This document shows positions 37,542 to 46,234 of a stretch of 64,000 nucleotides of DNA, piece after piece; the stretch's first letter is position 1, and every line of letters starts with the position of its first letter. Under the pieces are notes generated by a model, which searched no databases, was not told the origin of the DNA, and saw nothing but the letters and a program-made list of their open reading frames with translations. Both the position numbers and the translations under genes were made by a program. The stretch comes from JALYNX01 sp963780755. GTDB taxonomy: Bacteria > Actinomycetota > Acidimicrobiia > Spongiisociales > ZC4RG35. The DNA is taken from positions 992,001-1,056,000 of the forward strand of contig CAWACX010000001.1 of NCBI GenBank assembly GCA_963780755.1, given 5' to 3'.

Positions 37542-38618
37542 ATGGAGGCAGGGACTAGAGCTCGGGCGATGATGCTCGTGGAGCCCCGTCACTTCTCGAT
37601 GACGGAGCTTCCCACCAACCCTGTGGACCGTGGCGGCTGGCTCGCTGTCGAAGCCACCGGCATCTCGGGAAGTGACGTTCAGGTGTGGAAGGGCGACGCC
37701 CGCGACGTCGTCTACCCGCTGGTGCCAGGCCATGAGGTCGTGGGGAGGATCGCCACCGAAGGGCCCACCATCCCCTTCCCTGTCGGGACCCGGGTCGCAC
37801 TCGAGCCACGGATCAGATGCGGGGAATGCCACCGGTGCAAGCAGAGCCTGGCCACCTGTGTCCGGCGGCGACCATCGAACTCCTACGGGTTCATCCCCTC
37901 GATCGAGCCCCCCGGGCTCTGGGGAGGGCTCGCCGAGTTCCTCTTCATCGATCCCGACGCCCGGCTCCACCAGTTGACCGACGACGTCCCTGCCGAAGTC
38001 TCCACCTTCGTCCACCCCCTGGCTGCCGGCCATACCTGGGCGGTGGAGCTCCCCGCCCTCCAGACCGGGGAGAGCGTGCTCATCCTCGGCCCCGGGCCGC
38101 GTGGGCTCGCCTGCCTGATCGCGGCCAAGGCCGCAGGGGCGGGCTGGGTGGGGGTGACCGGTCTCAGCCACGACCGGGACCGCCTCGAGCTCGCCAAGCG
38201 CCTCGGTGCCGACATGGTCATCGACAGCGAGCAGGACGATGTGGGCGGTGCCATTGCCGAGGGTGCCGGCCGCCGCCCCGACATCGTCGTCGACGTCACC
38301 TCCGATGACCCCGAAGCCGTATTCACCGCACTCGACCTGGTCCGGAGCGGCGGGCGGGTCATCCTGGCGTCGACCAAGGGGAACCGGGCATTTCATTTCC
38401 TCAGCGATGTGCTCGTCGCCAAGCAGCTGACGATCAAGGGGGCGATGGGCGCCAGCAGCGTTGGCTATCAATGGGCAACCCGCCAGGTCGAGATCGACCC
38501 CCGAATCGATGACCTCGTTTCGCACCAGTTCCCCCTCTCCGAGGCCTCGCGGGCGCTTCAAGCCGCCGCCGGGCTCCTGGGGCGGGAGGAACTGATATCG
38601 GTAGCCGTCACCTTCTGA
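37542..38618 (+). CDS. Medium-chain (zinc-type) alcohol dehydrogenase-like protein
   Basis: A 358-residue MDR protein. The GroES-like half has VPGHEVVGRIA and the four-cysteine structural zinc loop CGECHRCKQSLATC (about residues 93-106). The Rossmann half has VLILGPGPRGLACLIAAKAAGA and LAKRLGADMVID. At the catalytic zinc site the usual GxCGSD is SGSD (EATGISGSDVQVW), so a key cysteine ligand is replaced by serine, while the GHE is kept. Activity may therefore be altered or zinc-independent. The substrate is unknown. One base separates its stop from the next MFS gene, so the two are probably co-expressed. Confidence 0.88.
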   Translation: MEAGTRARAMMLVEPRHFSMTELPTNPVDRGGWLAVEATGISGSDVQVWKGDARDVVYPLVPGHEVVGRIATEGPTIPFPVGTRVALEPRIRCGECHRCKQSLATCVRRRPSNSYGFIPSIEPPGLWGGLAEFLFIDPDARLHQLTDDVPAEVSTFVHPLAAGHTWAVELPALQTGESVLILGPGPRGLACLIAAKAAGAGWVGVTGLSHDRDRLELAKRLGADMVIDSEQDDVGGAIAEGAGRRPDIVVDVTSDDPEAVFTALDLVRSGGRVILASTKGNRAFHFLSDVLVAKQLTIKGAMGASSVGYQWATRQVEIDPRIDDLVSHQFPLSEASRALQAAAGLLGREELISVAVTF

Positions 38619-38619
38619 G

Positions 38620-39897
38620 ATGAGCCGGGCACGGATCGGTGCCAATCGGCTGTCCATGTGGTCATGGGTGGTCTACGACCTGGCGAACACGATCTTCGCC
38701 CTCGGAGTGGTCGGGCGCTATTTCCCGCAATGGCTCCTTGCGATGGGCCAGCCCGACAGCGCCCTCGCCGTGGTCGAGGGGGCGGCCGGGATAGCAGTGA
38801 TCTTCCTGGCCCCTTGGGCAGGAGCGCGAAGTGACGCCCGGGGAAAGCGGCTGCCCACACTTCGCGTGACGACCGTGGTCGCCGTCGCGGCCACCGCCTT
38901 CCTCGCGGCTTTCTCCGTGGATTGGACCCTGGTCCTGCTCGGGGTCGCCCTGGTGGCTTTCAACATCGGCTCGGTCGCCTATGACGCCCTCCTCGTCGAT
39001 GTCAGCACTCCCGAGAACCGAGGGCGAATCTCGGGCCTAGGCGTCGCAATCGGGTACATCGGCTCTTTCGTCGGCCTCGGCATCGGCCTGGTGACGTTGG
39101 AGGTCCTCGACTGGTCGTACTCGGCGACCTTTGTCGTCCTCGCCCTGGGCTTCCTCGTGTTCGCCCTCCCGGCGTTCATGTTCATCGAAGAGCGCGGCGC
39201 GATCGACGACGCTCCCCTGCCCCGCTTCAAAGATGTGGCCGCGAAGATGGCCGCATCCTGGCGGGCCGCCTCCCGCTACCCGGGCATGGTGCGTTTCCTG
39301 CTCGGGAGGTTTCTCTACACCGACGCCATAAACACGCTGATCGGCGGGTTCCTGACGATCTTCGTCCTCGAGGAGTTGGAGTTCGAGAGCGGCTTGGTCA
39401 CGGGGCTGCTCGCCCTGGCGATCGTCGCCGCCATCGCGGGTGCATTGATCGTGGGACGGCTCGTGCAACCCGTCGGCCCGCTGCGCGTCCTGCGCGGCGT
39501 CCTGGTCCTGTGGATGGTCGCCATCGCGTCCGGGGTGCTGGCCGCGATCACCGGCAGCACGACTTTGGCCTGGGCGATCGGTGCCCTGGGCGGGCTAGCC
39601 CTCGGTGCGACCTGGACGGCGGACCGCGTGGTGATGACCCGGATCTCCCCGCCGCGCCACCTCGGTCAGTTCTTCGGCCTGTATGCCACGGTCGGCCGGT
39701 TTGCCACCATCCTCGGCCCACTGATGTGGGCGCTCATCGTCGACGGCCTGGGGTGGGGGCGACGGGCGGCGATGTCGGCGCTGATCCTGTTCATCGGAGT
39801 CGGCTTGTGGGTGCTGAGATCGGTCGACGACGCGGAACGGCAGTGGCCTCCCGAAGACCTCCCGGTGCTCAGTGAAAGTCCCGCTCCCCCGATATGA
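38620..39897 (+). CDS. UMF1-like MFS transporter
   Basis: A 425-residue twelve-helix protein beginning MSMWSWVVYDLANTIFALGVV-like, the UMF1 opening in a divergent form. It has FLAPWAGARSDARGKRLPTLR, VAYDALLVDVSTPENRGRISG and GYIGSFVGLGIGLVTLEVL in the N-half, and FLLGRFLYTDAINTLIGGF and ISPPRHLGQFFGLYATVGRFATILGP in the C-half. The substrate is unknown. It directly follows the dehydrogenase gene. Its 3' end overlaps the convergent ADP-ribosylglycohydrolase gene by 29 bp. Confidence 0.87.
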   Translation: MSRARIGANRLSMWSWVVYDLANTIFALGVVGRYFPQWLLAMGQPDSALAVVEGAAGIAVIFLAPWAGARSDARGKRLPTLRVTTVVAVAATAFLAAFSVDWTLVLLGVALVAFNIGSVAYDALLVDVSTPENRGRISGLGVAIGYIGSFVGLGIGLVTLEVLDWSYSATFVVLALGFLVFALPAFMFIEERGAIDDAPLPRFKDVAAKMAASWRAASRYPGMVRFLLGRFLYTDAINTLIGGFLTIFVLEELEFESGLVTGLLALAIVAAIAGALIVGRLVQPVGPLRVLRGVLVLWMVAIASGVLAAITGSTTLAWAIGALGGLALGATWTADRVVMTRISPPRHLGQFFGLYATVGRFATILGPLMWALIVDGLGWGRRAAMSALILFIGVGLWVLRSVDDAERQWPPEDLPVLSESPAPPI

Positions 39898-40831
39898 GGT
39901 GCTGCTCCACGGCATAGGGGATCGGGAGGTCACGCACCTCCCTCGGCCCTCTGACCAATCGCCTTCCGATCTCGGCGAACCAGGTGTCGTTGGCGAAGGC
40001 CCATGGCCAGGCCCTGATGCCGACCCGAGCCCCGATGATCCCTCCCACGATGGCCCCGAGCGGGCTGCCCCCGATCCGGGCGGCATGCTCGACGGGGACA
40101 TGGGGCCGGTCGACGAGGGGAGCCGCCAGCAGGAGCCCGGCCTTCATCAAGTCCCAAGGCTCGGGATTCTGACTGGCGCCCACCGCAGCGAGGGCTGCGT
40201 CGCCATCCACCGGGGCAACCAGGTCCAACAAGCCGTTCAGCTCCTCGATGAGGCGGTCCCATGCCTCCTCCCAACCTTCGACAGGCACCGCAGACGCGCC
40301 CCCGTTTCCCTCCATCGACTCGACGACCCCGGCGATCAGGTCCTTGCCGGACTGGCCGAAGCAAGAGGCTGCCACTGCACTCGCCGTCACGACCCCGGTG
40401 GCCACCGATGCCGGATCGGCGTGGAAGAGCGTTCCCAGCTCCACTACCGCCTGACGCAGCGCATCCGGTTCACGGCGCAGTGCAACGCCGACGGGGACTG
40501 CCCTTGATCCACCGTCCAGTGATGGTTCGCCGTCGAGGGCGGTCGAGCCTGTGCCTCCTCGGGCCAACCACGAGCGGAAGTGTGTTGACTCGGCCCTGTA
40601 GACCGGCTCCTCGACATCGGAGCCATCGAGCTCCCGGATGGCGTGCTCCACCTGGGTGATGTCGAACTCGGAAGGCTCGATCAGCTGGTAGGCGATGACC
40701 GTGGCCTGCTCGGTCAGGGCCGAGTAGCCGAGCTCCCAGGCGCCACCGGCGGTGTCACCGGCGACCAGGCCGAGCATGGCGCCGTCACCCTCCCCGGCGA
40801 CGAGGGAGAAGCGGGATTCGGTGTCGCTCAC
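39869..40831 (-). CDS. ADP-ribosylglycohydrolase-family protein
   Basis: A 320-residue all-helical hydrolase. AMLGLVAGDTAGGAWELGYSALTE matches the N-terminal metal-binding motif. STHFRSWLARGGTGS is the region expected for the second ligand set, and SRAVPVGVALRRE, ATGVVTASAVAASCFGQ and LGAIVGGIIGARVGIRAWPWA complete the fold. The family removes ADP-ribose from proteins or small molecules (DraG/ARH). Some expected Asp ligands in the last motif (normally GNDxDTxAA) are absent: here it is GSPLGAIVGG, so catalysis may be altered. Divergent from the lipid kinase gene. Confidence 0.8.
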   Translation of the reverse strand: MSDTESRFSLVAGEGDGAMLGLVAGDTAGGAWELGYSALTEQATVIAYQLIEPSEFDITQVEHAIRELDGSDVEEPVYRAESTHFRSWLARGGTGSTALDGEPSLDGGSRAVPVGVALRREPDALRQAVVELGTLFHADPASVATGVVTASAVAASCFGQSGKDLIAGVVESMEGNGGASAVPVEGWEEAWDRLIEELNGLLDLVAPVDGDAALAAVGASQNPEPWDLMKAGLLLAAPLVDRPHVPVEHAARIGGSPLGAIVGGIIGARVGIRAWPWAFANDTWFAEIGRRLVRGPREVRDLPIPYAVEQHLISGERDFH

Positions 40832-40868
40832 GGGTAGAGGAGGCTAACCGGGGTACTCTCGGCCGCCG

Positions 40869-41801
40869 ATGCACCGGATAGTGGTAATTGCCAACCCGGC
40901 AGCCTCCCAGTTCACCGGTGGCTCGCACCGTGACATCATGGCGATGCTGAGCCGCGGCTCAGATGTGGCCTCGATCTGGCCCGGCTCCCCCACAGAAGCC
41001 GAGGAACGGGCCCGCGAATCGGCCGAAGACGGCGTCGACGTCGTGGTCGCCATGGGGGGTGACGGGATGGTCCATCACGTGACACAGGGCTTGGTTGGCA
41101 CCGGGGTTGCCCTCGGTGTGGTCCCGGTCGGGACCACCAATGTCTTCGCACGCCTGCTCCACATCCCGTCGAAGCCGACCAAGGCGGCCCGACTCTTCCT
41201 GGGCATCCCTCACACCCGGAGTGTCGGGGTGGCCACTATGACCCTGGTGCGCGGCTCCACCGAGACCGTCCATCATGCGGTGTTCGCGTGCGGAGTAGGG
41301 CTCGACGCGGCGGTGGTGCAACGGGCAGAAAAGGAGCCCTATCGCAAGTACCGGTTTGGGTCCATCCATTACGCCAGTTCGGCCTTGGGCACCGCCCTGC
41401 AGGACTACCCCCGCCGCCGGCCCCACGTGCGCGTTCGCTCCGGCGATCGGGAGGCCCTGGCCACTGCGGCCCTCGTCCAGTTCCGCGACATATACACCTA
41501 CTTCGGAAAGATCCCGCTTCGGTTTGCCCCCGGTGCGCCCGAGCCGATGAGTGCTTTCGTCATGGGCCGGCTGAGACGCCGCAGCATTCCCCGCATTGCG
41601 ACCTCCGTTCTGACCGGGCGCGACCTCGGCTCGCTTCCTGGTATCGAGGTGTGGAAGAACCTGGAGCACCTGGAATTGGAAGCCGACCCGCCGGTCGAGG
41701 CCCAGGCCGATGGAGAAGCCCTGGGGATGGTCGACGGCGGGACCATCACCTGGTCGCCCTCCGCGCTCACCGTGGTCGTCCCACCACCCGACACCGACTA
41801 A
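40869..41801 (+). CDS. Diacylglycerol/lipid kinase (DAGK catalytic domain)
   Basis: A 310-residue YegS/DgkB-type kinase. IVVIANPAASQFTGG opens the nucleotide domain, VVAMGGDGMVHHVTQGL is the conserved GGDG loop near residue 62, and GVVPVGTTNVFARLLHIP continues the family's GTGN-type turn. The C-terminal β-sandwich ends QADGEALGMVDG. It phosphorylates diacylglycerol or a related lipid (sphingosine or undecaprenol analogues) at the membrane. Convergent with mscS, overlapping by 4 bp. Confidence 0.9.
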   Translation: MHRIVVIANPAASQFTGGSHRDIMAMLSRGSDVASIWPGSPTEAEERARESAEDGVDVVVAMGGDGMVHHVTQGLVGTGVALGVVPVGTTNVFARLLHIPSKPTKAARLFLGIPHTRSVGVATMTLVRGSTETVHHAVFACGVGLDAAVVQRAEKEPYRKYRFGSIHYASSALGTALQDYPRRRPHVRVRSGDREALATAALVQFRDIYTYFGKIPLRFAPGAPEPMSAFVMGRLRRRSIPRIATSVLTGRDLGSLPGIEVWKNLEHLELEADPPVEAQADGEALGMVDGGTITWSPSALTVVVPPPDTD

Positions 41802-42574
41802 GGGTTGTTCAGCGCGATCCCCTCGGCCTCGAAGCGATTGTTCAACCTGCGCAGGGCCTCGCTCTTCACCACCCAACGCTGGTCGGGATCGGTCATGATC
41901 CGGCCTCTGATCACCACGGCGGCGTCCGTCAACTCCTGGACACCCAGGACCTCCGCCGGGCCCCGCACCATGGACCCGATCACCGGGTCCGATCCCAGCT
42001 TGCCCAGTTCGTCGGCCATCACCTCCATGGCGCGATCGACGTCCTGGCCGTAGGGGATGCGGATGTCGACAACGGGTCGGGCATAGAGCCTGGTGAAGTT
42101 GGAGGCGACCCCGATCTGCCCGTTCGGCACGTAGTGGACGTTGCCCTCGTCGTCCCGGAGCACGGTCACCCGGAACTGGATGTCCTCGACGATCCCGTTG
42201 GCGCCGGCGAGGCTGACCGAGTCTCCGATCTGGTACTGGTCCTCGGCGAGGATGAAAAAGCCGGAGAGAACGTCTCTCACGATGTGCTGGGCCCCGAAAC
42301 CGACCGCGGCTGCAATCACGGTCCCGATGGCGATGAACGGTGCCACGCTCCAACCCCAAATCGTGAACACCATGAGGACCACGAACACGATGAGCAAAGC
42401 GAGCACGACTCGCCTGATCATGAGCCAAAGGGTCGCAGCGCGGGCAGCCGACTCCGGCCCCTTCTGGCCGACCCTGTCGACGAAGCGGCCGCCGATCACC
42501 TTCACCACGAAGTAGGTGATGAGACTCGCCACCACCACGACCGCGGTGCCGATCCACGGCCCCCAGGACTCCAT
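41798..42574 (-). CDS. Small-conductance mechanosensitive channel (MscS family)
   Basis: A 258-residue channel with three membrane helices. The third, pore-lining one is IGTVIAAAVGFGAQHIVRDVLSGFFIL, followed by the β-domain DQYQIGDSVSLAGANGIVEDIQ, TVLRDDEGNVHYVPNGQIG and an α/β C-terminus. It releases solutes on hypo-osmotic shock. It lies just downstream of the two GTPase genes on the same strand, with a 15-bp gap. Confidence 0.93.
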   Translation of the reverse strand: MESWGPWIGTAVVVVASLITYFVVKVIGGRFVDRVGQKGPESAARAATLWLMIRRVVLALLIVFVVLMVFTIWGWSVAPFIAIGTVIAAAVGFGAQHIVRDVLSGFFILAEDQYQIGDSVSLAGANGIVEDIQFRVTVLRDDEGNVHYVPNGQIGVASNFTRLYARPVVDIRIPYGQDVDRAMEVMADELGKLGSDPVIGSMVRGPAEVLGVQELTDAAVVIRGRIMTDPDQRWVVKSEALRRLNNRFEAEGIALNNP

Positions 42575-42589
42575 GGAGGCGGAGGGTAG

Positions 42590-43780
42590 TTACGCGCCGC
42601 GCTGGGCCAGCGACTGAACCTCCAGTGCGAGTTTCGTGATCGTCGCCTGAGCCCGCGCCCGACGGGCAAGGACCTCCCGCACCGGGGAACCGAACTCGCT
42701 CTCGAGGGAGTCAGCGACCGACGACCCTTTGGGTTCCGTGGTGGGCTCTGGCGTCGCTCGGAGCCAGAGCCGGCGCCGGCGCTTGCCGGGCTCGGGAGGA
42801 GGATCGTCGAGGACTTTGGACGACGCGATGTTGGCCAACTCTCTGAGCCGGGCCGACGTCGGCCCGGTGACTTCGTCGGCCAGATCGTCGAGGAACGCCG
42901 CGACCGCCGGACCACGGCCCTCGGGCACCCTGTCGAGGCCCTCGATCAGCCGAGCCCACCTCGCCTCGAAATCGACCCCGCCACCAGGCCCAATGGCCGT
43001 TGAGAGGAGAGAGACCGCGTTCTCGAGATCGCTGATCAACTTGGTGTGGGCTGCCCCCGAGTCGAGCATGGCGCGAAGGTGGGCCACCAACGCCTCGACG
43101 TTCCAGGGCGGGCCGGCCGCCGGTCGCGCCGCCACGGGGATGATCGTCCACTCATCGAGGCCGTCCTCATCCAGTGCGAGCCCGAGATCCGCCGACACTG
43201 CTTCGGCATCGTCGGGCGACAGGCGGTCTACCTGGTTGAGTGCGAAGACGAACTGGGACTGATAGTTGGCGAGGAGGCCGACCAGCCCTCGGTGCAAAGA
43301 CGCATCCCGGTACTTCTCCGGGTCGACGACCCAGACCACGACGTCGATCCTGGGAAGGAGCCCGTCGACGGTCAGCCGGTGCTCGACCTCGATGCTGTCG
43401 GTGTCCGGTAGGTCGATGAGGCACAGCCATTCGGGCCCTGGGCCGACGATGCGGTCCTCGATGCCTGCGTCGGCAAGGTACCCGGCCAGCGCCTGATCCC
43501 TGCTCATCGGGATCAGGGCGAGGGGTTTGGAAGTTGTAGGGCGGATCCCACCTGCCGCGGCCAACTCGTCGCCGGCGATCGCGTTGAACAGACTCGACTT
43601 GCCCGATCCGGTCCCGCCGGCGAGGCCGGCGATGAGCACGTCCTCCGGGCGCCGGAGACGGGCCTCGAGCCGGCCCCGGATGCCTGCTATCGGCTCCAGA
43701 TCGCCGACATCGACCACCCCGGCGCAGTCTGCGAGCGCCTGGTCGAGGTCGGGAAGTAAGTCGGCGATCGAGTCATGCAT
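42590..43780 (-). CDS. Dynamin-like/YfjP-type GTPase (second of a tandem pair)
   Basis: A 396-residue P-loop GTPase. GGTGSGKSSLFNAIAGDEL (G1), a Thr switch in IRPTTSKPLALI, DLPDTDSIEVEH (G3) and NQVDRLSPDD (G4) are clear. The C-terminal half is a predicted helical region rich in Ala, Leu and Arg, without an evident membrane segment. ATG 43780 is chosen because it overlaps the upstream GTPase stop by 8 bp; an in-frame upstream start would extend far into that gene. Paired dynamin-like GTPases are known in actinobacteria (DynA/DynB in Streptomyces membrane remodelling); whether these correspond is inference. Confidence 0.82.
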   Translation of the reverse strand: MHDSIADLLPDLDQALADCAGVVDVGDLEPIAGIRGRLEARLRRPEDVLIAGLAGGTGSGKSSLFNAIAGDELAAAGGIRPTTSKPLALIPMSRDQALAGYLADAGIEDRIVGPGPEWLCLIDLPDTDSIEVEHRLTVDGLLPRIDVVVWVVDPEKYRDASLHRGLVGLLANYQSQFVFALNQVDRLSPDDAEAVSADLGLALDEDGLDEWTIIPVAARPAAGPPWNVEALVAHLRAMLDSGAAHTKLISDLENAVSLLSTAIGPGGGVDFEARWARLIEGLDRVPEGRGPAVAAFLDDLADEVTGPTSARLRELANIASSKVLDDPPPEPGKRRRRLWLRATPEPTTEPKGSSVADSLESEFGSPVREVLARRARAQATITKLALEVQSLAQRGA

Positions 43781-45266
43781 TGGCGAAAGCCGAGAGCGCA
43801 GCGGCCTCGGACAATGCGATCCGGGCATCGTCGACGTCGGGCGTCGTCGTCACCTCGGCTGCCATTGCGGATGCCAGATGGTCCCGCAACACCTCGTATG
43901 CCGGTCGGACCGCCTCGATCAAGCCCGCATTTGCCCCGGCCACCGCCTTCTCGCTGTCAGGCCCGAGTAACGACTCGAGAGCGGGCTCGGCGCCCGGTAT
44001 CTGAAGCACCGCCATCTCTGTGACCAAGCCTTCCAGGTCGGGCCGAGCACCACCGGGCATCGATGACAATTCAACCGACCACGCCTCGATCGCCGGCGAG
44101 ATCAGTTCCTGGCCCGACGCAAGTTGTCGTCTGTCGCCGGCCCGGCCGGCGAGATCCAGCCCCGAGTCGAACGCCGTCCGAAGATCCGCCTGGATCGCGG
44201 CCGCAAGCGCAGCGTGCAGCCAACGTCTGGTGGCGACGACCTGATCGGGGGGTGGCGCCACACGGCGCAGCTTGCGCCGGCCCCGACGGAGCGAGAAGCG
44301 CCCAAGATCGGCCATCCCCGCGAGGTCGACACGGTGCTCGGCGAGGGGGGGCAAGCCGAAGATCACCCGATCGAGATCAGGCGAGACCCGCTCTTCGATC
44401 AACTGCAATACGAGCTCCGTCTCAACGGCAGCCAGGTCGGCCTGCGAAATCAGGTCCCTGGCCTCGCCAAGGGTCGACCACAGGACCGTCTTCATGATCT
44501 CGGACCGTTGTTTGCGGTGTCGGGCCACCTCCGCCAGAAGGAGGCGCCGCAGTGACCGCACCGCCACCGACGGCACGGACGACCCGCTGCCGAGGTGGTG
44601 TTCGTGGACCAGGATGACTTCGCCTCCAAGTCCTTCTCTCTCCAACAGTCGTTGGTAGTCGGCCAGGGCCACACCCGAGTCCGAGCTCACCCGGTTCAGC
44701 ACCAGGAGCAGGGGGGCGCCACGGGACCGGGCCCGGCGAATGACCTCCCATGGCACCAGATCGCCGTAGCGGGAGGCAGAGCTGACGAAGACCACGATGT
44801 CGGCGTGATCGATCATGATCTCCGCCACCTCCCGGTGTCGGGCGGCGGTCGAGTCGATGTCCGGCGTGTCGGCGAAGGCCAGGGACTCCAGGATGGGTGC
44901 CGCCCCACCGACCGTCACACATTCGACTCCCCCGACCATCTGGTAACGGTCCGGGTCGGCCGAGAGAACGACGGGCTCACGGGTGGTGGGCCGCAACGCC
45001 CCGGTCTCCGACACGTCGATGCCCGTCAGCGAATTGAGGAGAGTGGACTTGCCGGCACCGGTCGAGCCGGCGAACACGACGAGCAGCGGCGCGGCCGGGC
45101 TCTCGATCCGGGGCATCAGATATGACCGTATGGCCCTCACCAGACGGTCTCTGGTCGCAGCATGGCCGGTCTCTCCAGGCGTGTCGGGGAAGACCAGCTT
45201 CTCCAGCGAGCACGCCAACCGCTCGAGGTCCAAGCTCAGGTCATTGGGTGCGTTGATCGCCACCAT
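43773..45266 (-). CDS. Dynamin-like GTPase (first of a tandem pair)
   Basis: A 497-residue P-loop GTPase with an N-terminal helical leader. G1 is AGSTGAGKSTLLNSLTG, the switch Thr is in ALRPTTREPVVL, G3 is FADTPDIDSTAARH, and G4 is LVLNRVSSD. A long helical C-terminal part (about 280 residues) includes HRKQRSEIMKTVLWSTLGEA and RRGRRKLRRVAPPPD. I see no strong membrane helix, so lipid binding, if any, would be peripheral. It is co-transcribed with the second GTPase (8-bp overlap) and probably mscS. Confidence 0.82.
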   Translation of the reverse strand: MVAINAPNDLSLDLERLACSLEKLVFPDTPGETGHAATRDRLVRAIRSYLMPRIESPAAPLLVVFAGSTGAGKSTLLNSLTGIDVSETGALRPTTREPVVLSADPDRYQMVGGVECVTVGGAAPILESLAFADTPDIDSTAARHREVAEIMIDHADIVVFVSSASRYGDLVPWEVIRRARSRGAPLLLVLNRVSSDSGVALADYQRLLEREGLGGEVILVHEHHLGSGSSVPSVAVRSLRRLLLAEVARHRKQRSEIMKTVLWSTLGEARDLISQADLAAVETELVLQLIEERVSPDLDRVIFGLPPLAEHRVDLAGMADLGRFSLRRGRRKLRRVAPPPDQVVATRRWLHAALAAAIQADLRTAFDSGLDLAGRAGDRRQLASGQELISPAIEAWSVELSSMPGGARPDLEGLVTEMAVLQIPGAEPALESLLGPDSEKAVAGANAGLIEAVRPAYEVLRDHLASAMAAEVTTTPDVDDARIALSEAAALSAFANA

Positions 45267-45318
45267 GGGTGAGAAATTGTGGCATGACGCCTGGTGAGAT
45301 CACGGCAAGCCTGACGGC

Positions 45319-46194
45319 TCAGCCGGTCCAGCCTCCCGACGGTCGGTCGAACCAGACATGGACCTGGCCGGTCCCGGTGGCATTCTCGTAGTCGGAGAAC
45401 ATCTCGCCGATGGCGGTGCAATCCCGGCCCCCAATCGATCCCAGCATCATCAGGTAGTGGCCGAAATTGCCCTCGGGCGCGTGCTCGAAATACTCACCCA
45501 TCGTGTCCACGATCCGGGCGTGGTCGCCGGCACGCATCATCTCCAGGCGCTCCTCATCGGCGGCCCGAGCCTCGGGAGTGATGATGTGGACCGGGTCGGA
45601 GGCCTCGTGCTTGGGTAGTTCCTTGAGCGGCCAGAAGGTATGGCTCATCCCACCGGAGGCCAGGACCACAACGCGGCGGTCGAGCCGGGACACCGCCTCA
45701 CGGATGGCTTCGCCCATGGTCATGAAGTCATCGGTGTCACCGGTCTGCACCAACGAGACCGAGACCACCTTCTCGTCCTTGCGCAGGTAGTGGAGGAGGT
45801 TGATGGTGGCGTAGTGGACGGGCAGGTAATCGTCTTCAGAGGCGTGCGTTGGCGTTCCCAACTCGGCGCCGAGGTCGGCGGCCAAATGCGCCAATTCGGG
45901 ATCGCCGGGATAGTCATAGGGGATGCGGGCCATGCCCCGTGGAAGCTCTGAAGATGTGAAGATCCCCTCACGCCGCTCATGGGCGGAGAGGATGTGCTCC
46001 ACGGTCGAGAACCAATGGGAGTCGACGATGACGATGCTGTCGGGCTGTAGCCGGTCGAAGACCTCGGTCCGGAGCCGTTGCAGACCGGGAACGAGGCTGA
46101 TCTCCTTGCCGTCGTTGATCTCGAGCCGGGTCGACTCGTCGAACATGATGGTGGGGGCATGGCTGATGAGCCCTGCGCCGACGATCTCACCCAT
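45319..46194 (-). CDS. Class III extradiol ring-cleavage dioxygenase, HpaD-like
   Basis: A 291-residue LigB-superfamily enzyme. GAGLISHAPTIMFDE gives the first iron His, SIVIVDSHWFSTVEHIL the second His region, and RVVVLASGGMSHTFWPL the late His. Class III dioxygenases cut catechols next to the hydroxyls using Fe(II) and O2. With an HpaE-like dehydrogenase and an HpaG-like FAH protein nearby, homoprotocatechuate is the likely substrate. ATG 46194 with GAGGAGG upstream is preferred to any farther start. It lies downstream of the MarR gene on the same strand. Confidence 0.83.
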   Translation of the reverse strand: MGEIVGAGLISHAPTIMFDESTRLEINDGKEISLVPGLQRLRTEVFDRLQPDSIVIVDSHWFSTVEHILSAHERREGIFTSSELPRGMARIPYDYPGDPELAHLAADLGAELGTPTHASEDDYLPVHYATINLLHYLRKDEKVVSVSLVQTGDTDDFMTMGEAIREAVSRLDRRVVVLASGGMSHTFWPLKELPKHEASDPVHIITPEARAADEERLEMMRAGDHARIVDTMGEYFEHAPEGNFGHYLMMLGSIGGRDCTAIGEMFSDYENATGTGQVHVWFDRPSGGWTG

Positions 46195-46207
46195 GGTCGG
46201 TCCTCCT

Positions 46208-46226
46208 CGAATCGTTCGGTAGCGAA
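46208..46226. promoter_or_regulatory. Possible MarR-type operator before the dioxygenase gene
   Basis: Two overlapping inverted repeats, CGAA-TCG-TTCG (46208-46218) and TTCG-GTAG-CGAA (46215-46226), lie between the MarR gene stop and the dioxygenase start. They sit beside an AT-rich stretch in an otherwise GC-rich setting. The assignment to the neighbouring MarR protein is inference. Confidence 0.3.
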
Positions 46227-46234
46227 TAAAAACT

